DNA from: Arctopsyche grandis | Lineage: Eukaryota; Arthropoda; Insecta; Trichoptera; Hydropsychidae | DNA length: 64,000 nt | Assembly: GCF_051622035.1 (NCBI RefSeq) | Contig: NC_135357.1 | Span: forward strand, 20,884,256 to 20,948,255 | Reading direction: 5' to 3' | In this document: positions 41,209-52,425 of the stretch, in pieces | Position numbering within the stretch: position 1 is the stretch's first letter | How the letters are laid out: each line of letters begins with the position of its first letter | Program-made: the position numbers and the translations under genes | The notes under the pieces: generated by a model | Databases searched by the model: none | Told to the model about the DNA's origin: nothing | What the model saw: only the letters and a program-made list of their open reading frames with translations

Positions 41209-42607
41209 TAAGTTGTATATTTTGACTTAGACTGCATATTTCAAAAGCATTACGCGTTCATATACATATGTACGTATGCACACATTGGTGATAAATATAT
41301 TTTAACTCAAATGTGAGAAAAAAATATAAACTGAATGTACATAATTACTAGTAAGTATCCACACAAGTAATATAGGGAAGAAATGATATTTAACATTTCT
41401 TCAGAAGTTACATAAAATAACTAATGATTGTGTTAATGTGATGGACTATTACGCCCATTTTAATGATTTATATGCCAATTGTATTATATTTACAATTCAT
41501 TTCAATTTGATTTTGATTTTTAAGTTTAAACCAATTTAGGAGTCGTTATTTTGATACTGTGTACATACGTACATATATAATAACGTGATTTGGATTTTAA
41601 TTAAGTTGCATTCTAATGTGATCACTTTTGTTGTATACAGTTTATAATTTTAGTAATATGGAATTATTACAAAAACACATTGTAATTTTTTGTATATATG
41701 TATGTTATATGTATGTAATTACAATATTGTACTACAACAAAAATCTTTATTTTGTTAATTGTGTAAAAAAATTATTTGCGTTTTTTTTTTTTCATTTTAA
41801 TTTCTATAACCATGATATACTATTTTTCAACCATCTATGTGAATTACTTTTAAGAAATAAAATTCAAAAAAAAAATTGTTTTGTTAGTAACCTTTGACTG
41901 CTACAACAACGATATATCATCTCACTCTCACGCTTGCATTTATGCCTATAAAAGAAAGAGAGAGAAGGAGAAACCAACCTGCCTCAAATATATTGCTTTG
42001 TGTGGTGTCTAAAAATAGATTTTTTGAACTCCACATTTGTTCTCTTCTCGATCTCTTTCTTTCTTGTAAGCAAAAAAGAAAGAGAGAGTGCTAGGAAAGC
42101 AATTATATCGGCAATAAAGTATAATATCGTCCTGTGCTTTCGGCCCATGAATTATGTTAATAAATAATATATAATTTTTTTTTTCTAAAAATTTACATTT
42201 ATTTAGCATTTTTCGCTTGGATTTTGAAAATCCTTGTAGCAGCCAAAGAGTTAATACACAAAAATATTATATGTTTGTAAATATCATTGTATTTAAATTC
42301 ACATCCTAGTGCTACCATAACCTGATATGAATTAATATGTTTAATTGTAAATAAACTGAGTAAAAAGTCACATTACATCAGTAAATTTATTGAACTGAGG
42401 AACAAGCTTAATGTGACATCGGTGACTGTTTCCCCAGGGCTGTGGAATCGGAGTCAGAGTCATGAAAAATGAACCGACTGACTCCTTTTTATTATTTTCT
42501 TTAAGTAAAAGTGTTACGGTTTGTATAAGTTACAAGTAATAAACAATTTTTGTATGTGTATAAAATAATTTCATTTGAATTTGATTTTACAATTTATTGA
42601 TATTCCA
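41209..42607. other. Intergenic gap between convergent ZAD genes
   Basis: This stretch holds the 3' untranslated regions of both flanking genes and AT-rich DNA. A purine/pyrimidine near-palindrome (aaagaaagagagagaaggag at 41950, later cttttttctttct-type text at 42055-42080) lies inside. At 42436-42490 cagggctgtggaatcggagt resembles a hAT-type transposon end without a matching partner. No gene is seen. Confidence 0.5.
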
Positions 42608-45600
42608 TTAAATTATAGTTATTTCACTTTTTCTCACTTTGCCACATTTTTTACCACTATCACAAACTGATTTCATTTCATTTGATGAAGCTATTGAATC
42701 ACATTTTTTCGAATGTTTTCTACGGGAACTTGTGCTTCTAAAAGATTTTTCACATTTGTCACATTTATAGGGCCGATCTCCAGTATGAATATTCGTATGC
42801 TCCTAAAGAAATAAAACATTTAACCACATATGTAAAATAATAGTATATCATCAGTTTGCAAACTAAATAAAAAAAAATAATAATAATAAAAAAACCGAAA
42901 TTGGACATTGCCACTGGGTAATTGATCCAAATCAAACCAAAAAAGGAAAAAATCAAAAATTTTACTGAATGTTTTCAAATAACAGATTGTAAAAAAAAAA
43001 CTGTTAACTAAAAAGTTTGTAAACTAGAGATACAAATTTCATAAAATTGTTTAGATCTGGGTAAAACTGATACATACGAGTGCTTGAGATCGTACTTCAG
43101 ATTCAAGCCATATCGGTTGAATGAAAATTAGTGAGTAATTTGAACTGCGACGATTTATAAAACTTAAGATGTTTTTTTTATTTTAAATTTAAATATAAAT
43201 TGACCAAAGACATTTTAAGTTACTGACTAATACTGGCTAATTATTTTATTATTTGTTTGGAAACTAGCTCAAGAGAAAAATTAAAATTTCAATTTTTGTT
43301 TTACTTTTTTCTAAAATTATAAATTACCAGGAAACCGGTGTTTAAATTAAAATTTACAAATTAGATGGTGGTAAATTTGGACTGCCAGTAAACATTTCTT
43401 TTCCCTAAACATATTACAGGTGACATTTTTATAGTATAGTATATGTACCATTAAAATTCAACTAAACTCAGTTTTTCTACTGAACTATTTGCTTAAATGT
43501 TTATACAGTTTGATAGCTAAAGTAAAAATTAACTTTATACAAACCTTTAATATTTCGTTAGTTTTGAATTTTTTATTACAAACAAGACAAACAAATTTTC
43601 TTTCTCCAGTATGAGTGGTGAGGTGATATTTTAAGTTACTATGTTGTTTAAATCTAAAAGTGCAAAAGTTATTAAGATCATCTATTTAGTGACAAATACT
43701 ATATTTATAATTACATATCATAATTTCAATACGTTTTCAAACAATGTGAGCATTTGTAAGGTCGTTCATCTGAGTGTGTGCGTAGATGTGCTCTCAGATC
43801 AGTGTATGAGCGACCACACTGATTGCAAGAATGCACTCCGTTGATTGCATGTGAACGAGAGTGCACAGATAAGTTTCCTGCCAATGCAAACTCTTTACCG
43901 CACACCTACAAATTCATTTAATATCTTAAACATATTTTGGAGAAATCAAAAGAAATATAAAGACACTCTGCAATTACTTTGCATTTGAATGGCTTCTCTC
44001 CGGTATGTAATCTCATGTGTTCAGGAAGATAGCTTACGGAAACAAATTTTTTTCCTGAAAATTAAAAAAGAACTTTATACCCATTATAAAATATATAATA
44101 CATATTTAATCTCAAAATACTAAGCGTTTAATAAAAATTGAGCATACATTAACTTTGAGGGATAAAATAAAATAAAATTACCACATACAGTGCACTGAGC
44201 ACGACGTTCTCCAGTATGAGTGCGCTTGTGTCGTGCGAGTCCACCATGACTAGTAAAAGCTTTGCCGCACGTATCACACACAAATGGTTGTTCACCGGAG
44301 TGGCGACGTTTATGTGTCACCAATGAGCCAGGTTGCGAAAATTTCGCATCACATTCTGAGCATCTACTTTTAAGAATCAATCATAAACATTCAAATTCAA
44401 AACAAGTACGAGTTGTAAACAAAACCAACGCACTTGTAAGGTTTTTCACCAGTATGAACTCGCATATGAGTCTTCAGAGCGCCGGCTAAAGAAAATCGTT
44501 GACCACATATATGGCAGCAGAGACCTCGTCCTCCGGAATGTAAAGAAATATGACGTTCCAAATTTGGTCGGATTGTAAATCTCCTTCCACATATATCGCA
44601 ATTATAATTTTTTTTATCTACAACTTCGTAAGATAACAGGTATGCATATAAAGAAAAAAAAACTAAAATAATTGAAAGAAATAGTATGAAGAATGTATTT
44701 TGACAAAATAACTGTCAATATGTGATAATGGGTTTGATGCATCCGCTCTAAAATCGTCAGATAAACGAACGATAGATTAACAGAACGGCAGCTTTAAACG
44801 TAATTCTCGTTTTCTCGAATGATAGATTGCACATCAGATGACGAGTAACCTTTCGATGTGCACAGATGCAATTATTAAAATTGAGTTGGATCTTTCAAGC
44901 GAGTTTAATAAGGCAAGATTCGATAAGTTCCGAATCTTGCCTTATTAAACTCGCCAGAAAGATCCAACTCAATTTTAATAATTGCATCTGTGCACATCGA
45001 AAGGTTACCCGTCATTTGATGTGCAATATATCATTCGAGAAGACGAGAATTGCATTTAAAGCAGCCGTCCGTTAATCTGTCGTTCAATTTGTCTGGCGAT
45101 TTTAGAGCGGATGCACCGCATCCGTGATTTTACGTTTTTTGAAGTAAATAAATAGTTCTTATGTTTGAAATACTTACTTTGAAGTTTTGGTATTTTTGTT
45201 GAATCAATATTAGATGGTGGAATTTCATTTTTATTATTTGGCAATTGTGAACTATCAGTAATATGATCTAAAAAAAATGTATATATATACATACATATCA
45301 GATGCATATAAAAAGAATATTCCAAATCGAATTAATAACATATTACCATCACCATCACCACTCTCGTTGTGTTCGTCTTCGATATCGTCAATTTCAGTTG
45401 AAATTACTGATTTTAAATCACATTTAACTGATTTGCTCCGAAAGCCATTTTTTACTTTTGTCCAATTTTCACACTGTACTGACTGCAATTGATTTTCTAT
45501 AATATCTCGCACATTTTCTGTATCATTGACTTTCGCCGAAAATTTTTCGTCGGTAGATAAATCGGATAGATTTGAACTTCTCAATTTAAAATCTGATTCT

Positions 45601-45914
45601 TCACACTGTTTTTTAAATACGTAGGACAAATTCAAAGTATGGATACACTCATTACATATAAATCGTGGAAAATTATCACATGGCGATATCTAAAACATTT
45701 TTAGTGCATCTCCATTGCGATTATTAATTTATTTATATCATATTATATTCTACGAAAATTATGTACTAACTTTAATAGTAATGCATAACGACATTAATTT
45801 ATCTGAATATTGAATAAAATTATCTTCGGCATTGAAAATAGACTGGAGTTCACCATTTTTCAAACAAAGTCTACAAATGTTGCAATTTTCAAGAACGTTT
45901 TCTGATATATTCAT
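42608..45914 (-). CDS. ZAD protein with ten C2H2 zinc fingers
   Basis: This is a probable sequence-specific DNA-binding protein. Coding exons are 45914-45771, 45689-45347, 45267-45178, 44623 (or 44617)-44434, 44363-44189 (or 44182), 44055-43978, 43905-43733, 43653-43545 and 42802-42608, about 498 residues. The ZAD is at the N-terminus: [17 protein letters not shown], then CNECIHTL. An acidic linker ([14 protein letters not shown]) precedes fingers such as [21 protein letters not shown] and [21 protein letters not shown], joined by HTGE(K/R)P linkers; the tenth ends HSKKC. Oddity: at finger 5 the donor that restores CTVCGKKF leaves exon 6 one base out of frame, while the donor GTATGT at 44188 keeps the frame but removes the second cysteine. 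Either exon 6 has a homopolymer error or finger 5 is defective. The target is unknown. Confidence 0.9.
44738..45116. mobile_element. Foldback element in zinc-finger gene intron
   Basis: The outer repeats are tgcatccgctctaaaatcg and its complement at 45098-45116. The inner arms (ttgagttggatctttc...gcgagtttaataaggcaag) pair almost perfectly around 44920-44930. It fills most of the intron between exons 3 and 4. There is no coding capacity. Confidence 0.8.
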
Positions 45915-46006
45915 TCTGCAATGCGTGTTAAGCGGTAAATGTCAGTTTGACAGTTTAAGTCTCAACAAGCGACCATAAGCACATCAATTATTTCTGTATT
46001 TTATTT

Positions 46007-46192
46007 GGTTCGGTGATTACTGGTCACAAAGTACTCGTCATAAAGTCACTAAAATCTCTATAACGGAACATCTGGCAGCCGAAAAGTCCATCATACTAAC
46101 GAGAACTTGAGTGCCAAATATTGTGTATTCGCGATTTTCATGGCAAAAATTGTCTTTGTGACCACGAAAATGTGACGAATAGTCCAATTACC
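46007..46192 (+). mobile_element. MITE (GGTTCGGTGATTA family), 9-bp TSD
   Basis: It runs from GGTTCGGTGATTACTGG to gtccaattacc. Exact ATTTTATTT flanks it (45998-46006 and 46193-46201). It lies about 90 bp upstream of the start codon of the minus-strand zinc-finger gene and may contribute to its leader or promoter. Confidence 0.85.
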
Positions 46193-46216
46193 ATTTTATT
46201 TGATTACATAGAATCG

Positions 46217-46468
46217 AAGGTAAACGGACTACTAGTCATATGTGAACCAGTCACAGGACAACCGGTCGCTCTAGATCGGTCACACGTGATCACTTGTCAC
46301 ACTAAAACTGGTCACACCCTAAAATCGATCACGAGAAAACTGATTGACCGATTTTAGGGTGTGACCAGTTTTCTCGTGACCAGTTTTAGTGTGTCGGGTG
46401 ATCACGTGTGACCGATCTAGAGCGACCGGTTGTCCTGTGACCGGTTCACATTTGACTAGTAATCACCG
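46217..46468. mobile_element. Foldback relative of the same MITE family
   Basis: The arms pair from ggtaaacggactactagtca to tgactagtaatcaccgaacc and contain acaggacaaccggtcgctct and gtcacacgtgatcac with their complements. The termini match the family but the long perfect arms differ from the short copies. No target duplication was found. Confidence 0.75.
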
Positions 46469-46839
46469 AACCATATGAGTCACTGGCTTTAATTCGGAAT
46501 AACGTTTCATTTAAATGTTGACTTTGCGATGGAAAGTCATAAACAGACAAACTAATACCGATCATTTGTATGTATTAAATAAATCCTTGTCGTATTATTA
46601 AATCTATCGCGTTACAGACAGATTTAAGAAATATTTAAGTACATACATATGTATATATGTTTTCATTTCATATACTTACTTATGTACTGAATAGCCGATT
46701 TAGAATAAAACAATAATTCAGATGTTCAAGGAAAATGTTTGTATTGAAAGAATGCAATGAAATGAATTACAGGGTATTGAATATTTTGGTATCAGTCCGG
46801 TGACAAACTAATACCAATTATATGAATTCGACCAATTTT

Positions 46840-46999
46840 TAATTTTTGGGTGTGACCAGTTTTTTCGTGACCAATTTTCGGGTGTGACCAGTTTTAGGGT
46901 GTGACCAGTTTTTGTGTGACGGGTGATCACGTGTGACCGGTTGTCCTGTGACCGGTTGTCCTGTGACCGGTTCACATTTGACTAGTAATCACCGAACCC
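46840..46999. mobile_element. Right-half fragment of the foldback MITE
   Basis: It repeats gtgaccagtttt and gtgaccggttgtcct units (the latter twice in tandem) and ends gactagtaatcaccgaacc. The left arm is absent. Confidence 0.7.
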
Positions 47000-47009
47000 T
47001 AAATACATA

Positions 47010-47809
47010 TGTAGGAATCTCGTCGTCGTCATCGTCATCGAAACCTTCGAGAATATTCCGCAACAACAAAATACATCGAGCGGAACAGCATCAAGCATTC
47101 CAGAAAATACTACGCCTCGACGAAAGCAAATTCCCCTTGTACGCATCAATAACTAAATGCTCGTACAACCACTTCCATCAAGCATTCCAGAAAATACTAC
47201 GCCTCGACAAAAGTGCATTCCTCTTGTACGCATCAACAACTAAATGCTCGCACGCATCAATAACCACTTCCATCAAGCGTTCCAGAAAATTCTACGCCTC
47301 GACAACAGTGCATTCCTTTCTTACGCATCAACAAACCACCACCATCGGTCAGGCGATTCCAGAAACACTATAAAAGGAGGTACAACCCAAACAACGCCAG
47401 TCGACCCACAGCAGCAAGCGTCGACACACAGCAACAGACCAGTCGACCCACAGCAGCAAGAGTCGACCCACGGCAGCAAGCGTCGACATACAGCTCCTGA
47501 CCAGCCACCACTACACTACGCGGACTTGGAAGATCAACCAGCCGGACGAGCCAGCAACACACTGCCGTATCCAGAGACCTTCCGAACATAGCCGAACACC
47601 GAGCCAGCAACACACTGCCGCATCCAGAGACCTTCTGAACATAGCTGAATGCCGAGCCAGCGACACTCTACCATATCCAGAGACCGCTGAACGACATACT
47701 TTTACCAACAATTAACCATACTTGTGTATACGTGTTACTACCAAATAAATACCATATTAAGCATATAGTTGTATTAATACCGAACACAGACGAATCTGTC
47801 TACAATACA
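47010..47809 (+). mobile_element. LTR, copy 2, with TATA box and internal repeats
   Basis: It begins TGTAG and ends CTACA, with a TATAAAAG promoter box at 47369-47376 and AATAAA near 47743. TGGCGGACTGG, 5 bp past the end, could be a primer-binding site. Three imperfect ~90-bp repeats (each containing cattccagaaaatactacgc or a variant, near 47095, 47182 and 47281) expand the upstream part. The frames at 46933-47591 are repeat artefacts. No gag or pol follows, so this is a solo LTR or a broken 5' end. Confidence 0.65.
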
Positions 47810-47877
47810 TGGCGGACTGGTGGTGAAGAAGACCTTCACAATAAGACTAGTTCCCATACATAGGTTGATAATTATTT

Positions 47878-48081
47878 GGTTCGGTGATTACTGGTCACAA
47901 ATTACTCGTCACAAAGTCACTCAAATCTCTATAACGGAACATCTGGCAGCCGAAAAGTCCATCATACTAACGATAACTATCATAGTAACGAGAACTTGAG
48001 TGCCAAATATTGTGTATTCGCGATTTTCATGGCAAAAATTGTCTTTGTGACCACCTCAATGTGACGAATAGTCCAATTACC
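47878..48081 (+). mobile_element. MITE (GGTTCGGTGATTA family), 8-bp TSD
   Basis: It is nearly identical to the copy at 46007 apart from a short duplication (actaacgataactatcata). AATTATTT flanks both ends (47870-47877 and 48082-48089). Confidence 0.85.
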
Positions 48082-48119
48082 AATTATTTTAGCAATACGT
48101 CATGGCCATCAAAATTGAT

Positions 48120-48219
48120 GTTATTACACATCTGACAGCTGTCAAAATCTGAACATTTCTTGGGCGTTCTGTTTTCTGTTTACTGCTTTTAGAAAGCAAT
48201 TCTTCTTCGATCTCGAGAG
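48120..48219 (+). promoter_or_regulatory. Candidate untranslated first exon of TTC1
   Basis: The segment ending ctcgagag|gtaattt (donor near 48220) could join the acceptor at 48639-48640, which directly precedes the TTC1 start codon. The upstream edge is unknown; this is inferred from the splice sites only. Confidence 0.35.
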
Positions 48220-48296
48220 GTAATTTATTTTCAAAGTTTATGATTAATAATTTCAACTACTATTATAACTTGAAATTTTATATAGTTTATCGCTAA

Positions 48297-48532
48297 AGCC
48301 CCCAGCACATAGGCGACAAATCGCTGTGATTTGGCCGATCCGTGAAATGTCACACACGTGTAGACAAATCGTCAATCGCGAGTGACAGATCAAGCCATTT
48401 TATTTGATTACATAGAATCGAAGGTAAACGGACTACTAGTCATATGTGAACCAGGGTAATTGTGTAGGTCAGACAAAATCAACCAGATTGGCAGATAAAT
48501 CGCAGTGATATATCGCCTGTGTGTAGGGGCCG
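48297..48532. mobile_element. Short TIR element holding a 60-bp duplicate
   Basis: The ends are gcccccagcacataggcgac and the complement of gtgtgtaggggc. Between the arms, 48395-48454 is an exact copy of about 60 bp at 46192-46251, from ccattttatttgatt to atgtgaaccag. It lies in the putative 5' intron of TTC1. Confidence 0.65.
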
Positions 48533-48648
48533 TGTAGGACTTTATTGTTGACAAAGAAATTGAATATCATTCAAATGTGAACAAATATTTGTATGATCAT
48601 GGCTTCGGTGTTTATAACATCATTAATATTAATTTACAGGCATCCAGT

Positions 48649-49628
48649 ATGGCTGACTTGCCGAATAATAAAATATCTGAGGGGATTACAAATAATGAAG
48701 ACATAATTAACGAGTTGACAAAAGATCTCGAGTCATCTTTGTTGACTTCGGATACAGCTGACAGGTCATCTTCCTCTTCAAAATCAGATGTGAGTGAAAA
48801 TTTTGTCATCGATCCAGATGGTAGGGGAAACACTCCGGATAATTCGCAACATCCAGATTTTAATTTGAAAAATACAAAGTCATCAAATTTAGACGATTTT
48901 GAAAATCAAAATGAAGAAAAATCCAGTCATGAAAGTGATGAAGAGGATTATGAAGTTACTTTAAAAGATTTGGAAACTTCGCTTACTGAGTCAGAGAAAT
49001 TGGATAGAAAATCTGAAGCTGAGCGTTTTAAAAATGAAGGTAATGAAAAATTCAAACTTGCGAATTTTGAAGAGTCCATTGAATTGTATACTATGGGGTT
49101 GAAGATTTGCCCGTTGGCTTATAACAAAGATAGAGCGATTCTTTATTCAAATAGAGCAGCTTCAAAAATGAAACTGAACAAAAACAAAGCAGCTATTCAG
49201 GACTGCACGAAAGCAATTGAAAATGATGAGTCATACATCAAAGCTTATTACAGGTTAAAATTAGTGTTTTCTTTACATTACTAATAATCAATTGTTTTTA
49301 TTCTTCATATGTGAATAATTTTGTATTATTTTATATTTTAAGGCGCGCACAATGTAATGAACAAACAGATTTGCTAGATGAATGTTTGGCAGACTACAAG
49401 AAAATTCTAGAACTTGATTCGCAGCATCTAGAAGCAAGAAAAGCCATTGTACGATTACCGCCATTAATAGAAGAAAGAAACGAACGTATGAAAACAGAAA
49501 TGCTCTCTAAGCTGAAAGATCTCGGCAATTTAGTTCTTAGGCCATTCGGTCTGTCAACAGACAATTTCAAGTTAAATCAGGATCCAGAGACAAAGGGATA
49601 TTCAATAAACTTTCAACAAAATAAATGA
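48649..49628 (+). CDS. Ttc1: Tetratricopeptide repeat protein 1 (TTC1)
   Basis: TTC1 is a cytosolic TPR adaptor reported to bind Hsp90/Hsp70 tails and G-protein alpha subunits. Two coding exons (48649-49253 and 49343-49628, AG|GTTAAA to TTTAAG|G) join to 296 residues, close to vertebrate TTC1 (about 292). The first 125 residues are acidic and Ser-rich. Three TPR units follow: NEGNEKFKLANFEESIELYT, AILYSNRAASKMKLNKNKAA with IQDCTKAIENDESYIKAYYR, then RAQCNEQTDLLDECLADYKK. The C-terminus carries the family's most conserved block, LKDLGNLVLRPFGLSTDNFK, and ends SINFQQNK. The start is the ATG 9 nt after a consensus acceptor (ttacag, 48640), so an untranslated first exon is expected. In-frame codons further upstream are intronic. 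Confidence 0.96.
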
Positions 49629-49793
49629 TCATTTGTATACTAGTCTTGTTAGTTTTTAAATTCACTTTGTAAATATGCTGCGGCTGTATGAAGTATTTTT
49701 AATTTTGGCAAGAAATGAATTGTTTTTATAGGGAACAATTTCAACTGAGTATAATTTTTATTTTAAAACCCTCATCGCATAACAATAGAGTGA

Positions 49794-49799
49794 AATAAA
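49794..49799 (+). terminator. Polyadenylation signal AATAAA for TTC1
   Basis: AATAAA lies 166 nt after the TTC1 stop codon, a usual distance for a compact insect gene. Confidence 0.5.
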
Positions 49800-51532
49800 C
49801 TAAATTTCTCGTTTCAATTCTTTCATATAAAAATTTTAATTTTATAAATCAGTACACAAATTATTATCTATCAAATAAAAAATCATAAATTTTAATTAAA
49901 GTGCAAAATACAACCCCACATTCTACTATATTGAATTTTCTATTTATTATTTTACGTATTATACATTAGCAGCTTGTCGTACTAGCTATTCGATTTTTTT
50001 TGCATTTTTTAAATATTATATTGTCGAATATATATAAATGTATATCAGTATATGTATGTATGGATTGTGAAGCTTTTTTCATGTATGTATGTTAATATTT
50101 TGGCTAAAGAAATATTCCTGTTCATATTGCGTTAAGCAGCACCCTCCTCAGCGGTCTTTAAAAAATACATGTATGTACTGGCATTTCATAAACCCAATAA
50201 ATCTGCTACTCAATGTCTGACCGAAAACATCAATGACACAAATATTTTTGTATTAATGAAATCATTCAATTCTATACTATGTCATTCTATTAAGTGTTCG
50301 TTTATTGAGCACATATTTTTAATTTAAATTTGATTATACTGGTTGTATAATATATTTAATTTGTGCTAAATATAGAAATTCATAACTTGTTTCATAATTT
50401 TCTTCACCACTTATTATTTTGTATCTCTTATCATTTAGAAAAAAATTTGATTGAAGAATTAAAATAAATTGGCCTTGTGTTTTACATTACAAACTTCCTT
50501 ACTACGTATATACATACATATCAGTTAAAGGGGTAGGAGCAAAGTTACTTGGCCTCGTCTTCTGGGTCCAATAATCATATTAGTTATGATCTTTTGTATA
50601 TGTGACCTGAAAATATAAACATGAACACATACTATATATTATATAAAAATAAATTATTCTCGATTAACCACTTACATATCACTTATAAGTAGTGACCATA
50701 TATTTTTGAATAAGATAAAGGACTTGAATCAAAGAACTTAAAAAACGGTGTATAATTTTATAACATTTATAAATTACACATCATTGAAATTTAAATAAAA
50801 TTAATTTTGATATTTTTCACAAAGAATGAATGTATTTAATAATGCAGGTTCGTGTTTTAAAAGTAATAAAATTACATAATTGTCCTCGATCTTTGTCCAT
50901 AGAGAGGTTTCTCGTAATAAGACCCATTCAAATACTTTCATTTCAACAAAACATTTCAGGTTTGATAAAATTTATAAATTGCATCTTTTAATATTTTTGG
51001 CTTTTTTTAAATCTAAAATTACTTTTTTAATATTTATAGGAAACAACTCTTCATTTTTTTCTTTCAATCAACTTAAGCTTCAATTATTTTAAATATAAGA
51101 ATGCTTCACGCATTGACATTTCTTGTGATTCAATTTTCAATATATATTGGTGAAATTTTGAAGCTAGTCTTGAACAAAAAATAACCATTCGTCAGCTAAA
51201 ATTTCATTAAAAAGAAAATCAGAATTATGGGACATTTTTCTAGTTTCAAATGTACGATTTTTATAACTTAAATAGTTTTAAAATCCTCTCTAAAGCTATC
51301 GTGTGTTAGCCATCGTGTGTTGCTGTAACTAAGCATTTGTTTATATTGAACCTTTGCATCAACACAATTCTTTCAATTGTTCCACTCTTATTGTATAAAT
51401 GTAGAAATATGAATACATTTTTGCTAATATCACTTCATATCTATTGGAAAACAGTCGACACTGTGACCCAAAACATGCGACCAAAAAATCACAGCTACTA
51501 AAAAGATGCAACTGGCCTCTACGAGCAACGCG
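49800..51532. other. AT-rich intergenic DNA after TTC1
   Basis: No gene is seen. There are short microsatellites (tatgta units near 50050) and a frame at 50880-51092 rich in Phe, Lys and Ile without a motif. Confidence 0.5.
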
Positions 51533-52125
51533 ATTGTTACAAAATTTTATTGATTTTTAAATGCTTTTTATCATTACTAAATTAGGTTCACAATACATCT
51601 TATATATATTTTAATAGCTAGTGATCTACTGATCATTTTCTATTTTACAATTTTAATTTAATTTTGCTAGTATTCATAGTATTATTTTATTCTAATGTTA
51701 ATGTACAGCATAATAGGAAAAATTGCTCAAAAACCTATTTACAATTCTTATAAATGCTCATAATACATCTAATACATAATATTAATTAAAGACTCTCTAA
51801 AGTCGATGACCTAAAGCAGATTGTGTTTATACCTGAAGGGTATACACATTTTGTTGTAATCACCGAGACTCTTCACAAGTATGTTAGTATGGTTATTAGT
51901 GATTCTCTCATAGAATCTACTGGCTTGTTTGTTATTAATGTCTGTAACAAACGGAATATTATTTATGGCATGCAGTTTTTTCAAGTTAGTATATATGGGT
52001 GTATTATAAATTATTTTTAAGGATTTATTTTGTATTACTTGGAGCTTGGAAAGGTTAGTATTCGAGGCGTTATTCCATACAGGTGAAGCATAGGTAATGG
52101 TAATATGAGCGCGCGATATAATTTT
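51533..52125 (-). pseudogene. 5'-truncated Jockey-like LINE, end of ORF2
   Basis: On the minus strand, 52110-51811 is open for about 100 codons to TAG and reads ITYASPVWNNASNTNLSKLQ, then VIQNKSLKIIYNTP, ITNNHTNILVKSL and FRYKHNLL. This is the typical C-terminal tail after the reverse transcriptase of Jockey-type non-LTR retrotransposons. A 280-nt 3' untranslated part follows, also present at 52277 and 62056. The 5' side stops abruptly near 52125, the usual truncation from incomplete reverse transcription. The element is not functional by itself. Confidence 0.82.
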
Positions 52126-52276
52126 ATTTTATTTTGAATTGATAAAGAACTATGACGATTAAATATTGGGTATATTGAGGATATGCCCCGCAATTGTCAC
52201 AAAATAAAATGCGTCATGTATAGACAAGTATGCAAGTCGCACTTCAGTACGTAACGAAGAGTGTCGAGTCATCGAT

Positions 52277-52425
52277 TTTGATTTTGATTTTTAAATGCTT
52301 TTTATTATTACGAAATTATGTTCACAATACATCTTATATCTATTTTAATAGCTACTGATCTACTGATCATTTTCTATTTTACAATTTAATTTAATTTGGT
52401 TATTAATCACAGTATTATGAAAATT
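52277..52425 (-). mobile_element. LINE 3' end fragment, copy 2
   Basis: It matches the 3' part of the LINE at 51533 (tttttaaatgctttttatta, ctactgatctactgatcatt) in the same orientation and lacks the coding tail. Confidence 0.75.

Noticed and set aside
42436-42490. Complete hAT transposon
   Set aside because: Only one end-like string (cagggctgtggaatcgg) is present; no inverted partner or 8-bp duplication was found nearby.
46933-47591. Frames of 146 and 115 codons on the plus strand
   Set aside because: They overlap the second LTR and its internal repeats and start inside a MITE fragment.
48577-48648. Upstream in-frame Met for TTC1 (MNKYLYDH...)
   Set aside because: The extension crosses a consensus 3' splice site (ttacag) just before the accepted ATG and has no counterpart in the TTC1 family; it is intron sequence.
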